Assembly: GCF_958979055.1 (NCBI RefSeq)
Contig: NC_084886.1
Coordinates: 10,030,654-10,094,653 of the forward strand
Reading direction: 5' to 3'
DNA length: 64,000 nucleotides
Origin: Alnus glutinosa
Lineage: Eukaryota; Streptophyta; Magnoliopsida; Fagales; Betulaceae
Part shown: positions 10,948 to 23,425 of the stretch, piece by piece
Layout of the letters: each line of letters opens with the position of its first letter
Numbering within the stretch: the first letter of the stretch is position 1
Notes under the pieces: model-generated
The model's input: the letters and a program-made list of their open reading frames with translations, nothing else
Database searches by the model: none
Told to the model about the DNA's origin: nothing
Position numbers and translations under genes: made by a program

Positions 10948-11348
10948 TTTATTTTTTTTCCTATTATTGATATAAAAAATATTTAAAAATTAATGCTATA
11001 CAAGTACACTCCCACTCTCTCACTTTTACTCATGCTCTTTAAGGTAACTTTTAAAATCACTATTGAATTTGAAATGAATTGTTATTAAATTTTCAAAAGC
11101 CTCGTCATAAAGTGTGAAAATAGAAATGTAAAAATGAGAAAATAGAAATGTAAAAACGAGAGGGTGTATTCATTACTTATATTTAAATTATATATAAAAA
11201 TGATGAAAAAAAAATTGTTGTAGAATTTATTTAAATAAAAATAAAAGAATCATGTTACATATTATTCTTCGTTACATTTTATATCCATCTCTTTCACAAA
11301 TTTGCTATACTCAAGTGAGTAAAAGATGGAATGAAGAATAATTTTAAA
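10948..11348. other. AT-rich intergenic DNA, no gene seen
   Basis: AT-rich sequence with a local direct repeat (agaaatgtaaaaatgaga) near 11120-11150. No gene was recognised. Confidence 0.5.
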
Positions 11349-11679
11349 GAAAATTACAATTTACCCCCTTAAAAGTTTCACTCAAATTGCAATCTTGCCT
11401 TCAAAGTGAAAAAAAAATTTGCAATGCACCCCAACTAAGTTTCCTAATTTTGCCATGTAACCAATTATTCTGAAAATATCCCTTAAAAAATCATCTTTTT
11501 TTAAACAAAAAAATGACTAAAAAAAAGAAAAACATTTGGGGGGGCTCCATTTTTTTTAAAAAAAGAATATATAATTTTGATTTTTTTAGGAATATTTTTA
11601 GAAGAATTGGCTACATTATAAATTTTTAAAATTTGGTTAAGGTACGTTGCAAGTTATTTTACTTTGGAGGCAAGATTAT

Positions 11680-12235
11680 TGTTAGGGAAATTTATAAAAA
11701 AGAAACTTTTGGTGACTCCGAACAAGCGCAGAGCCCAATGGCTATAACAGGGAGAGTCCGGAGAGGAAAGGAGGAGCAGTGAAACATTAAATGAAGGCTT
11801 TAATGGGGAAATCACTTCATAAAAAGCAGTGATCCAGCTGGTCAAAGACAACCGCCGCCATCCAGAAAAGCATGAACTGCAGCGTGAGATGATCATCTGA
11901 GACCGTCGAAGGGAATTAATGGGGAAAAGATGAGCATCTTAGAGTAATAAATAGCAGTACGAACTAAGAAGGAAAAAGGTATAAGAAGTAACAAACAGAA
12001 GAGAGAAAATGGAGAAAAAACACCCCCAGGTTCTCTGATCTAAAGATTTTCCATCCTCCATCTTTGAATCCATACTAATTTGACCGTCGGAGGGGGCTTG
12101 GCCGGAAACCCCGCCGGTCCTTCTATTTTGCAAGGCGTGGAGGAAATCGTTCCAAGGTTTTACGCTCTAATCAACTCGGAGTTTGGAGACCAGTCAGGAG
12201 CTAACACGTGTCACATTCGAAATTTGACATTAACA
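11680..12235 (+). repeat. 5' LTR of the Tat element
   Basis: It begins TGTTAGGG and ends CATTAACA, giving the short inverted ends TGTTA/TAACA. It matches 23426-23980 almost throughout. A TATA-like run (taataaatag) lies near 11945. Confidence 0.93.
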
Positions 12236-12238
12236 CTT

Positions 12239-12256
12239 TGGCGCCGTCTGTGGGAA
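12239..12256 (+). promoter_or_regulatory. tRNA primer binding site
   Basis: TGGCGCCGTCTGTGGGAA begins three bases after the LTR. The leading TGG pairs with the tRNA CCA end, and this type of site is typical of Tat/Ogre elements. I did not verify which tRNA it matches. Confidence 0.8.
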
Positions 12257-12304
12257 CGACGTGGTCGCGTGTTCCCGCCAACACAAGCGTGTTTAGCACC
12301 TCCC

Positions 12305-14222
12305 ATGGTGAGTACGCGGTTAACTCGAAGAAGTATGACTGAAGAGAATATGCGTGAAGAAGCAAAGACCTCACATGACCCCCAGGCAGAGATAGCCCGC
12401 CTGAATGAAAAGGTAGCACGACTCGAGAGGGAGTTGCAGGAACGAGACCGCACGGAACGGCAGGAAGCTTAAGAAGAAATGTCGCAGGGCGACCGGAAGA
12501 ACCTTGAGCGTGATATCGGACATCCGGAAGGAGCAGTTGGGGATGAGAGTGAGGCCGATAGTGATGTTGAGCTTGCTAACCTTACGAAGAAGGGTGAAAA
12601 GGTGAAAAAGAAGTGGGTAGAGAAGTTGGCTAAATTAGAGCAGCAGTGTGATTATTTGATGGGTTCCGCTCAAACGGGAGTAAAGGGAAAAGCTTTGTTG
12701 ACCGACAGTTTATTTTCTACCGCTGTGTCCCCTTTTACTGAACGTATCATGTCGTGCCAACTCCCAAGCAAGTTCAAAATGCCCGAAATACGGGATTGGG
12801 GGACCCCATCGAGCACTTGACGAGTTTCCGTGCGCATGTGGCGCTGCACGCTACGCCGGATGAGGTCGCATGTCGAGCTTTTCCCCTTACTTTGGCGGGG
12901 GGAGCCAGGGAATGGTTCAGGACCCTACCGCCCTGCTCGATCGCGAACTTCGAAAACCTTGCTAAAAAGTTCGCGTCCCGATTTATGGCTGGCATTGTCC
13001 GTAAGAAGCCTGCTCAACAGTTGATGACCATCAAGCAGGGCCCTCAGGAGTCATTAAGAAGTTATCTGCTCCGCTTCAATCAAGAGAGGTTGGCCGCCGA
13101 AAGCCAAAACGAGCAATTTATTCACTGTGCCATCTACCAAGGTATAAGGAAGGATGGCGCTCTTATGGCGGATTTGGCGAGGAAACCGGTTGCAAGATTG
13201 CAGGACTTTTATGATCGAGCGGAGGAATTCGTGAACCAGGAAGAAACCCTCCGGGCATTCCGAGAGACGGAGGAAGCCACGAAAGGTAGTTTCGGGGACA
13301 GAGGAAGATCGAAACAGGGAGTTGTTCCATCAAGGAAAGAGTTCACTCAGCGTAAGCCCGTCAAGAGGGTCGAAAATTACAGCTGGACGCCTGTTAATGC
13401 TCCAGCTAAAGAAATCCTCATGGAGATTAGAAAAGACCCGAATTACAAGGATCCGTCCCCGATAAAGGGCCGACCGCATCCGCGCAATCGCCACAAATAT
13501 TGTCACTACCACGACTCTTTCGGCCACTGGACCAACACATGCATTGCCCTGAAAGAAATGATCGAGAAGTACATAGCTGATGGTAAATTGACACGTTTTT
13601 TGGGAAAACGTGAGGAGTTGACGGCGAGACTCCCGCCGGACAGACTAACCGGAGGTCAAAGTTCGAGTGGACGGGATACACATTCGGGGCGTCCCCCGTA
13701 CCGCCACGAAAGGAGGCCGGCTCGACAACCTGACAGAGACTTCCAGGCGGAGAGGGCGCGTCAGCGAGAGCGGAGCAGAAGCCGCAGCCGGCAGGATGGG
13801 CCGGGTGATTTTCCAGAAATTCAAACTATAGCTAGAGGTTTCGGAGGAGGGGGCGAAACTTATTCGGCCCGAAAATCGTATGCCCGAGAGATGAGGGAGG
13901 TGTCCATCTATTCGGTCGCAAGACCGCTGAAAGCTGCCAAGCGCGAGAAGCTGACCATCGCTTTCTCGGACGAAGACTACAAAGGGGTTTATCTGCCCCA
14001 TTTTGATGCCTTGGTGGTGACCATGGTGATAGCGAATCATAAGATACACCGGGTCTTGGTGGACAATGGCAGCTCCGCCGATATACTATACAAGTCAGCT
14101 TTTGATCTGATGAAGATTAGCAGGGATAAAGTTTCTGCCTTTCACTTCCCTTTGGTAGGATTTGCTGGGGAGCAGGTGATGCCCTTGGGATCGATTGAAC
14201 TGCAAGTTACCGTTGGGAGCCC
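12305..14222 (+). pseudogene. Broken gag-protease of the Tat element
   Basis: The likely start is the ATG at 12305, followed by a coiled-coil-like N-terminus. The retrotransposon gag domain (hydrophobic/aromatic blocks ending FASRFM and LRSYLLRFNQE) lies at about 12802-13150. A zinc-knuckle-like motif C-x2-H-x4-H-x4-C is at about 13500-13543. An Arg-rich stretch follows, then the aspartic protease active site (VDNGSSADILY) near 14050-14085. Breaks are an in-frame TAA at 12470-12472, a frame change in the G run near 12797, and another frame change near 14222, after which the protease tail continues in a different frame. Gag would form the virus-like particle and the protease would process the polyprotein; neither can be made intact here. 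Confidence 0.9.
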
Positions 14223-16400
14223 CCTACCCAGAAGACGATTCCAGTCAAGTTCCTTATAGTCGACCAACCATCGGCTTACAATGCAATCTTTGGGAGGACG
14301 GCGCAGGCCGAGCTGAAGGCGGTAACCTTGATACCTCATCTTTGCATGAAGTTCCCGATGGATGATGGAGTAGGTGTGGTCCGGGGAGAGCAGAAGGTAG
14401 CTCGCAAATGTTATAACATTTCCTTGGAAAACCCTTCCAGAGATACACGCCCCGATGCGGGGGCAGGCTCTTCGAACAAGTAGCAACTACAGATGAGGAG
14501 TCCGACCGGAGACTTAGAGGATGTAACGGTCGGACCCCAAAACCGGAAGCTTCGGATTGGGGCGCAGCTTCCTGAGGCAGAAAAGAAGAAGCTGGTGGAG
14601 TTTTTATGTGACCATGTTGATGTCTTCGCTTGGGAATATAATGAAATGCCGGGAATAGATCCCTCTGTCATCGAGCATCGATTAAACGTCAACCGGAATT
14701 GCAGACCAGTAAAGCAGCGGAGGAGAACTTTTGCACCTGAGCGCAACCAAGTGATTGCGGCCAAGGTGTGTAAACTGCTCGAAGCCGGGTTCATTCGAGA
14801 AGTTGATTATCCGGAATGGTTAGCCAATGTGGTCCTGGTGAAGAAAGCGAATGAGAAGTGGAGGATGTGCGTAGACTTTACGGACCTCAATAAGGCTTGT
14901 CCTAAAGACTGCTTTCCCCTTCCCCGGATCGATCAACTAGTAGACTCGACAGCAGGACATGAAGTGCTGAGCTTTATGGATGCTTTCTCCGGCTACAATC
15001 AGATACGGATGGCGGAGTCTGACCAGGAGAAAACCTCTTTCACGACTGATCGAGGGCTATATTGCTACAAAGTTATGCCATTCGGACTGAAGAATGCTAG
15101 GGCCACTTATCAGAGGCTTGTAAACAAAATGTTCGAGGCGCAGATCGGGCGGAACATGGAAGTGTATGTAGACGACATGCTGGTTAAGAGCTTGACCTCG
15201 TGTAATCATGTCACGGACCTGGTGGAGGCATTTGATACGCTACGCAAATACCACATGAAATTGAACCCGCAGAAATGCGCATTTGGTGTTGATTCCAGAA
15301 AATTCCTAGGATTTATGGTGACGCAAAGGGGAATCGAGGCGAATCCTGACAAGGTAAGGGCTATTCTGGAAATGCCGTCCCCCCGGACGACCAAACAGCT
15401 ACAGCAGTTGACGGGAAGGCTAGCGGCGTTGAATCTTTTTGTTTCTCGGTCCTCGGATAAATGTTTACCTTTCTTTAAGGTCTTGAAGAAAGCCTTCAGC
15501 TGGACGGAAGAATGTGAGCAAGCCTTCGGGGAATTGAAGACATACTTGGCTAATCCCCCGCTTCTGAGTCGCCCGGTGGAAGGAGAGATCCTATAACTGT
15601 ATCTTGCGGTTTCGCAGACTGCGGTCAGCTCGGTGCTAGTAAGAGAAGAGTCGGGCAGGCAAAGGCCGGTATATTTCACGAGTAAGGTGTTGCATGGTGC
15701 GGAGGAACGATACCCCCGCATAGAGAAGTTGGCGTATGCTCTTGTAATCTCGGCACGAAGGTTAAGACCCTACTTCCAAGCGCACGATGTTCGGGTATTA
15801 ACGGAATACCCCCTCCGAAAAATATTGCAGAAACCGGATTTGTCAGGAAGATTGGTCAATTGGGCAATCGAGTTAGGGCAATATGATATTGAATACCATC
15901 CCCGGACGGCAGTGAAGGGGCAGGCCCTGGCTGATTTCGTAGTAGAGATGAATGAGGCGCCGGGTGTGAAGGAGTTACCAAAGGACTCAACTTGGATGGC
16001 CTGTGTAGACGGCTCGTCGGCGGGGAGTAGATGTGGGGCCGGGATAGTTTTACGGGGTCCCAATCGAGAAGAATTCCGATATGCCCTCAAGTTCAGATTT
16101 GCCGCAACCAACAATGAAGCTGAATACGAGGCCGTACTTTCGGCCATGGAGATTGCCCGGGAAATGGGAATAACGAATTTGGAGATCCGGAGTGACTCGC
16201 GCGTTGTAGTTGAACAAGTGAACGGGAGCTATACTGCCCAAGAGGTGAGGATTTTGCAGTACCTAAACAAGGTACGCCAATTCTACCATTACTTCGATAA
16301 GGTTGTTCTAACCAAAATCCCCAGAGAAGAGAATGGCCTGGCGGATGCCCTTTCGCATATCGGCTCGGGTACCGACCCAGCAGTGACAGTAGGAGGCTAC
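14223..16400 (+). pseudogene. Broken reverse transcriptase with two RNase H domains
   Basis: The frame continues from the protease tail through a TAG at 14481-14483, which might be a natural gag-pro/pol separator or a mutation. Reverse transcriptase motifs follow: WRMCVDFTDLNKACPKD near 14860, FMDAFSGYNQI near 14985, and the catalytic YVDD at 15165-15176. A TAA at 15594-15596 interrupts the RT-linked RNase H. A second, archaeal-type RNase H lies at about 15990-16350, with acidic residues in VDGSS, NNEAEYEA, RSDSR and NGLADAL. The dual RNase H is diagnostic of the Tat lineage. The protein would copy element RNA into DNA, but the stop codons prevent a full product. Confidence 0.9.
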
Positions 16401-17710
16401 AAGATTTTGGTTAAAGCCTGCCCAACGATATCGGCGGATGCAGAAGTGATGCAGCTAAACGAAACGGAGCTTGAATGGGGAACAAAAATCGTGCGTTACT
16501 TGAAGACGGGAGAACTTCCCCCTGAGAAGGCGGAAGCACAGAAAGTCATCCGGAATTTGGCTCGCTATGTCCTAGTCGGGGGGGTACTTTATAGACGAGG
16601 ATACTCTCTGCCCCTGCTGAAGTGTTTGCTGAATGAAGACGCGAACTATGTTTTGAGAGAAGTACATCACGGTGTGTGTGGAAACCATTCAGGAGCGAAG
16701 GTGTTGGCAAACAAGATTGTAAGGGCAGGATATTATTGGCCGACAATGATCAAAGACGCGAAGGAAATGGTGAGAGCGTGTGACACATGCCAGAGGTTCA
16801 CCCGCTTGTCGAACAGCCCCCCGGAATATCTTCATTCAATTACCTCGCCATGGCCGTTTGCAAAATGGAGAGTTGACATCGTCGGACCCATGCCGCTGGG
16901 CAAGGGTAATCGAAAGTTTATTGTGGTTGCGGTCGACTACTTCACCAAATGGGCCGAAGCTGAGGCGTTGGCCGCAATAACAACGGAATGTTATAAAGTT
17001 CCTCTGGAAGTCCGTGATATGCAGATTCGGTATCCCATATGCTATGGTGACCGACAATGGAAAGCAATTTGATTGTGATCATTTCTGAGAATGGTGTGCC
17101 GAGCTGGGCATAAGAAAAAGCTTTTCGACCCCCGTGTTCCCTAAATCCAATGGCCAAGTTGAGGCCACCAACAAGACGCTGGTCCAAATATTAAAGAAGA
17201 AGCTCGGCCCCAAGAAAGGAGCCTAGGTCGAATATCTCCTCGAAGTGCTCTGGTCCTATCGAACTACTGTCAAAACTGCTACAGGGGAGACCCCCTTCGC
17301 TTTAACTTTATGGAATGGAAGCAGTAGTCCCTGTGGAAGTGGGGTCACCGAGCTTCAGGGTAGCCCACTATAATCCGGGGTTGAACGAAGAGGGGATAAA
17401 TCTGCATCTGGACTTGCTGCAGGAAAGGCGCGAAGATGCCTGTCTAGCGTCTGCAGCATATCAGAGCCGAGTAGCTAAATATTATGATAAGAAGGTGAAG
17501 CCTCGGTCATTCGGGGTTGGTGACTGGGTCCTACGGAAGGTAAACCTAATGACTAAAGAGCCGACTGAGGGGAAACTGGGCCCAAAATGGGAGGGGCCGT
17601 ACCGGATAGTCAGTTCCAGCAAGAATGGGGCCTACCGCCTGACCACAGGACAAGGGAAAACAGTGCCGAGGGCCTGGAATGTAGATCATCTTAAAAAGTA
17701 TTATTTTTGA
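16401..17710 (+). pseudogene. Broken integrase of the Tat element
   Basis: The zinc-binding HHCC module lies at about 16660-16795 (VHHGV ... HSGA ... CDTCQ). The DDE core starts with WRVDIVGP near 16870. The reading frame shifts near 16985, so the second Asp (TDNGKQF, near 17050) and the Glu region (SNGQVEATNK, near 17150) are in another frame. That frame also contains TGA at 17086-17088 and TAG at 17224-17226. A second frame change near 17310 leads into the C-terminal part (17315-17710) with its GPYR module. Both stop codons fit C-to-T type changes (CGA to TGA, TGG to TAG). Integrase would insert the cDNA; this copy is dead. Confidence 0.9.
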
Positions 17711-17772
17711 AATTCTGTGTCCCCGTAAAGTAATTATTCTATGTCGGTGGCAGCAAAGGCAATCATATGAAT

Positions 17773-18857
17773 GTCCGATCTCGGACTTGGCCCCCCCTGG
17801 TTTCGGACAGGGGGGTGGAAAGGAGCCTGCCCTTAATAGGGGACTAACGGGAGGATGTCCGATCTCGGACTTGGCCCCCCCTGGTTTCGGACATGGGGGT
17901 GGAAAGGAGCCCGCCCTTAATAGGGGACTAACGGGAGGATGTCCGATCTCGGACTTGGCCCCCCTGCTTTCGGTCAGGGGGGAGGAAATGAGCCCGCCCT
18001 TAATAGGGGACTAACAGGAGGATGTCCGATCTCGGACTTGGCCCTCCCCTGGTTTCGGACAAGGGGGAGGAAAGGAGCCCGCCCTTAATAGGGGACTAAC
18101 GGGAGGATGTCCGATCTCGGACTTGGCCCTCCCCTGCTTTCGGTCAGGGGGGTGGAAAGGAGCCCGCCCTTAATAGGGGACTAACGGGAGGATGTCTGAT
18201 CTCGGACTTGGCCCCCTTGGTTTCGGACAGGGGGTGGAAAGGAGCCCGCCCTTAATAGGAGACTAATGGGAGGATGTCCGATCTCGGACTTGGCCCCCCT
18301 TGCTTTCGGTCAGAGGGGTGGAAAGGAGCCCGCCCTTAATAGGGGACTAACGAGAGGATGTCCGATCTCGGACTTGGCCCCCTTGTTTCGGACAGGAGGG
18401 AGGAAAGGAGCCCGCCCTTAATAGGGGACAAACGGGAGGATGTCCGATCTCAGACTTGGCCCTCCCCTGGTTTCGGACAGGGGGGAGGAAAGGAGCCCGC
18501 CCTTAATAGGGGACTAACGGGAGGATGTCCGATCTCGGACTTCGCCCCCCTGGTTTCGGACAGGGGGGAGGAAAGTAGCCCGCCCTTAATAGGGGACTAA
18601 AGGGAGGATGTCTGATCTCGAACTTGGCCCCCCCTGGTTTCGGACAGGGGGAGGAAAGGAGCCCGCCCTTAATAGGGGACTAACGGGAGGATGTCCGATC
18701 TCGGACTTGGCCCCCCCTGGTTTCGGACAGGGGGGAGGAAAGTAGCCTGCCCTTAATAGGGGACTAAAGGGAGGATGTCCGATCTCGGACTTGGCCCTCC
18801 CATGCTTTTCGGACAGGGGGGTGGAAAGGAGACCGCCCTTAATAGGGGAATAGCGGC
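17773..18857 (+). repeat. 84-bp tandem array downstream of integrase, 13 units
   Basis: Thirteen head-to-tail units of about 83-85 bp, each starting near gatgtccgatctcggac and containing cccgcccttaatagggg, run without spacers. Units differ by a few substitutions and by the length of C and G runs. A degenerate fourteenth start (gaacgtccgacctc) follows. Tandem arrays in the region between integrase and 3' LTR are a known feature of Tat/Ogre elements and a proposed source of satellite DNA. Open frames across it on either strand simply reflect the repeat. Confidence 0.93.
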
Positions 18858-19773
18858 AGAACGTCCGACCTCTTAGGTTGGAAGGAGTGGACTCACCCAT
18901 TTCCAGTAACAAATCCCTCCGTTCCCTTTTACAGGGAACGCACGGATTTAGGGGGGAAGGAAGAGCTAGGTAACCCCACTCCTTGTAGTGTTCGTGCACT
19001 TTTATTTGGTTGCGATAGTTAAAGGTGAAAGTAAGTGCTCGAGAATAACAGAGGAATAACCTTTAAAGGAAATATTTTGAGACAGAAAAAGAACATGATT
19101 ATTGACAGAATACACAGTTACACGTTGCAAAATATTTTAGCCTGGCGTACATGAAGGTCACCGGCCTCGCACCTTTGAACAGTTGGGTTCCCGTCTGCTT
19201 GGCGGTGTGCCCAATGCAAAGTTGGAGAGTGGCGGGCGGAGTCGGACGATGGGGTCCAGTGGACGCCAAGGCCGACGACGAGGCGGCAGTGGTTGATAAG
19301 CAGTGGAATATCTCCGGCGTAAAGCCGGAGATCGCGCCTCCCTTACTCGATAAAGCCGAAGATCGTGCCTCCAGGTGGGTCAAGGTGTTTAAATTGGGGA
19401 CCAAAGTGCGAAAATTGGGCGCTCTTAACTCCATGCCTAAGTGTTGGAATCGCAAGAGCATCGCGACCCCAGACCAGAGAAGGCAAGTGTTAGAACTTGA
19501 AATGAAAATATGATGGTCAGGGGAGGTCTGGGAACACATATATATACACGCAAAGTTGTTTAATGCGTTCGCGATTCCCGTGATGGCAGGTATACCTAAT
19601 GCTAAAAAGCTGGATTGGAAATGAATTTGGGCCGGTAGCCATTAATGGGGTAAGGCCAGATGAGATGGTTATTCATGGCGGCAATAAATGAAACATACGG
19701 ATCCCCTTTTCATTGAAAAATGATAAAGTAAAACAATACATTGATATTTTCAAAAAAAGAAAGAAAGGAGTTA
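18858..19773. other. Tat element 3' region, function unknown
   Basis: Internal retrotransposon sequence between the tandem array and the antisense gene. Open frames of 120-146 codons exist on both strands at about 19100-19540 but resemble nothing I know. A short repeated motif (gccggagatcgcgcctccct / gccgaagatcgtgcctcc) is present near 19325-19372. Confidence 0.45.
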
Positions 19774-22700
19774 TCAGGGGTTGCCGGGGGCGCAGCTGTA
19801 GGAAGGAGCCCCTTCTCCTCCCGGGTGAATGTCCCCTCTCTCCGGAGACAGTGCCGCTCCAGATGTAGAGGAAGTGGACCCTGACTCTGAGTTTCCTGCG
19901 GGAGCGGGTTCAGAGGTTTTCGGACTCCAGTCGGCTACGTGAGGGAACTGGTCGACTCCTAGCTTAGCCATGGTCTCCAAGGCCTCGTCCGGGATCTGGA
20001 TGATACTGATGTCGAGATCCTTGAAGGACTCGTCACCGGGAGGGGCACTTCTAGCGACACCTCTGTAGTGCTCGAAACCCCAATTGAAGCCCACGGCCCA
20101 TGATGTGTCTCGGAGCTCCGGAACCCGAGAGAGCTCCCTTGTGAGCTCAACCACTTGGAGATGAAGCTTTTCAATTCTCTCCACCGCTTCTCTCCTTTCC
20201 TCGAACGCACTGATCTGAAGGTCGAGAGCTTGCTTTTTATCAGCGATGGCCTGTTCGAGCTCAGACTTAACCCGATCCCTGGCGGTAAGTGCTATGCCCT
20301 TCTCGGACAACGCTTGATCCTTTTCCCCAGCAAGCTTCTCCTTGTCGAGCAGGGCTCGGTCTTTGGCCACCTGGGTTGATTGCAGTTCGGATTTCAACGC
20401 CGAATTTTCGGCTTGCAAGGACTGGATGGTCGCCCGCAAAGAGCCGGAAGATTGAAGCTCGACCTCTAGTGTAGCCTCAAGTTTGGCCTTCTCGGAAAGT
20501 GCGTACTTTAGGCGAGCTTGAGCTGCAGATAGGTTGCTCTCTAAGGCCTCCATGTCGTTGACCATTCTCTCGCAACTGCTCAGGGTGCTCTGTAGCGTGC
20601 TTTCTCGGAGCTCGGACAATTTTTGAAGTCTTAGCCAATGCTTCTCGGACTCGGCCAAGGCCCTCCTTTGTCCCCTGGACTCCTCTTCCAACTCCTTTAC
20701 GCGAGCCTCTAGTGACCGAATGGATTCGCGTTGATCTTGCTCGGGGTCGCGAAAGCTCCTCCAGGATGTGGCAACGTCCACGGCGAACTAAACAAGAATA
20801 AGGCGTCAGCACGTGAATGGAAGTGGGAGATAAAGAACAGCCCAAGTAAAGATTGCCAGAACCACGTACCTGAAGGATCTTTTCGGTAAGCTGTTCGGCG
20901 TAGCCTTCCACTGGGAGCTGCCCGAACTGGGGACTATAGTCCGGAGTGACCAGGGAGCTCAGAGCTTCTAAGGGACATCCCGCCAGCCCGTCGGTTCGGA
21001 AGTCCTGCCGTCGCCCGGCAGCCGCAGGGGCGGCCGGAAGAACGGAGGTTGAAGCTTGGGGGACCGCATGGACCGGAACCGGGGTCGGGGACTCTGGCCT
21101 GATGGATGAAGCAAATGTCGGCGAGACCTGTTCGAGTGCCTCCCTTTCAGAGGCCACTTCTTCTTGTAATTTATTAAACTCCTGAGAGAAGGTGTCCAGC
21201 TCTTCCCCCAGTAGTGAGTGAGTTGGTGATCCACTGAGAGGAACTTCGCCCCCCACAACCACATCAACTCCAGAGGTCGGTTCGGCCTCCGGACAGGCAA
21301 CGGGATCGATTGGAGGGGACATCGGCGCGGTAGACGCAGGAAGGGACGTGGTGGTCGGAGGGTTCTGGCTGCTCGGGGGAGCGTAAACCTTGGCCATGGC
21401 TAAAATCCGGCCGACCATGAACCCACTATCCCGTTGGGCTCGAAGTTTTTTGGACTCAGGATCCTCATCGGCCCCCGGAGCGACCCTCTTCCCTTTCTGC
21501 TGGAGCAGGGGCACCTCATGTCGCATAACCGAGCCCTCTACAGGTCGTGAAGGAAGGTTGGAATCAGTTGGAGAAACGGTAGAGCGGCCGGGCACTTCGA
21601 TGGGAGCAACAACAGTGGCCACGTCTTCGACGACATCCTCGAAAAAAATGGGAGGCGAGCGGGCGCTTAAGCCGGGGGAAGAGGGACCAGCCCGAGGGTC
21701 TCGGGGAAGGATCTTTACGGCTGGGGAAGAATTCCCCTCCTCTCCCTCGGACGAGGCCTCGGCTACTTCGTCGATCTCCCTCATAATCGAGTCGTCGGAA
21801 CCGATTGATGAATCAGAAGACGGCTTGTCCGGAAGGGCCTCAGGAGCTCGGGAAGCCGGGGCTTGTGGTTGTTGAACCTTTGAGGCGCTTGTTCTCCAGG
21901 GAGACAGATCGGCCTGCCTCCCTGACGTACTCATTTTTGGGCGGCCTTCTTTGGAACCTTGCCCGGAATGGGCCTACTGGTCGTTACGGACCACCCAGCT
22001 ATCGGGGCCCCCCGCTTGTCCAAGATTACTTTTTGCTCTGGGATTTGGTACCCAAAGCACTCGTTCAGGCTGTGAACTGAAACGAGATTCTCGTAGTCGA
22101 TAGACGACTGGACCGCCCTGGTCGAAAAGGAGAGCATGGCGTTGACCTCTTTGACTTTAGCGATGCTCAGCGTGGGTAGGATCCGTAAGTCGTTGACCAA
22201 TGGCCTCCATTCTCTGGGCACCCGTTGGGAGTCCGGAATAACCGACTGGGAAGGGCATTCCCATTCCCCGGAGACCCGAAAAAACTGCTCTCTCCAACCT
22301 TTGTTGTTCCCGTACTTGCGCTGATCGAGGTAGATGAATATGGGATCTTGGTGCACTCGCAATTCGACGGCCCCGTCCTTGGTAGATGGACGGTATATGC
22401 TGAAGAACTGAGCGGCATCCATCTCAGTTCCGAGGACCTGCCGCCATAGGATAGACGACGCCACTACGTACCTCCAGCCATTCGGTGCTATCTGGCTGGG
22501 GGCTACCCCGAGGAACGCACACACCTCGCGAACAATCTTCGGAAATGGAAGTCGTACACCTGCCATGAGCATTCGCTCTGTCAGGGTAACTTTGCCACCG
22601 GCTATTCCCAGCGATCCGGGCTCTTGGAAGAAGATGTTGACAGACGGGCCGATGTCGTAGGCCCTCCGGAGGGTCGACTCATGACTCGCCAACCAAGTCG

Positions 22701-22842
22701 ACTCCAACCGGTCTTCCGGCGGTACCAAGCGAACGGCCCCAGACCTGGTAGCCGGAGGTGGAACAATGGCCAAAGGGACGGGTTCACCAGAGGCATCCGC
22801 GTGGCCCTTAATTATTGAATCTCCTCTGCGAGTGATAGTCAT
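19774..22842 (-). CDS. Antisense, spliced extra ORF of the Tat element (putative gypsy-type transposon protein)
   Basis: On the strand opposite gag-pol, an N-terminal part (22842-21931, 303 residues) resembles the plant 'putative gypsy-type transposon' domain family. It runs into a second frame at an ATGA overlap (21931-21934) just after an A5 run, so a 1-base frameshift is likely. The second part (21934-20870) is Ser/Pro-rich and acidic. A canonical 82-bp intron (20788-20869; donor CAG|GTACGT, acceptor TTGTTTAG) joins it in frame to the last exon (20787-19774), which holds about 180 residues of coiled coil and a conserved-looking tail. The total is near 1000 residues. Extra antisense ORFs of this kind are known in Tat elements; their role is unknown. 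The long intact exons suggest constraint until recently. Confidence 0.75.
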
Positions 22843-23400
22843 ACGGCGATCGGAAGAACTAACGGAGAAATGAAGCTAAAGAAGAAGACGAAAATGGGAT
22901 AAGCGATGGAAGGGATGACCTGAATCGAGATCAAAAGGAGATATTTATAATGAGGCCAACAGCCTTTGGAAGGTGAAAGGACGCGACTGTCTGACTGATG
23001 GCGGCGGACGTCCATACTGTCAGCACAGTAACCGAAAAAGTACACTTCAGTCATTGAATGATTGCTTATTTTAGGAGCCTCACACTTAAAGGCTGAGTAA
23101 AATTAACCAGCGCGAAAGCACTCCAACGGCCGTCCGTTTCGGGCGATCGAAATTCACCCATGGTAGAGGGGATGTAAATGCCCGCTTATGGCAGGGCAGT
23201 GGACGGACGCGTCGCTTCCTCATGCAAAGGGGGAGTGGATACGATACCAACGAGTAATTGGGATATCTGAGACCCATTACCCGAAATTGCAGCACTGAGG
23301 ACCTAATTCTCAGAACCCAAGTGTCAAAGAAAGATCAATGTAAGGTCCGGACTCGAGGGGTTTCAAAAGGCATCGCCGGAATTCCCGTCTCCTTATGAAA
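22843..23400. other. Tat element region before the 3' LTR
   Basis: This is the 5' flank of the antisense gene and the DNA leading to the 3' LTR. The antisense gene would have its promoter here or in the LTR. Nothing further was recognised. Confidence 0.4.
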
Positions 23401-23421
23401 AAGGAGAGAGAATTCGGGGGG
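23401..23421 (+). promoter_or_regulatory. Polypurine tract candidate
   Basis: The purine-rich run aaggagagag aattc gggggg lies just before the 3' LTR, where plus-strand DNA synthesis of LTR elements is primed. Confidence 0.55.
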
Positions 23422-23425
23422 TAAT

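Noticed and set aside
15206..15721. Minus-strand open frame of 171 codons opposite reverse transcriptase
   Set aside because: It is a shadow of the pol frame. No splice sites or family resemblance, unlike the antisense gene at 19774-22842.
17773..18857. CRISPR-like repeat array
   Set aside because: The units are contiguous 84-bp tandem repeats without unique spacers, inside a plant retrotransposon.
17787..18999. Repetitive open frames across the tandem array on both strands
   Set aside because: They exist because the 84-bp unit happens to stay open over a few copies; length variation between units breaks the frame.
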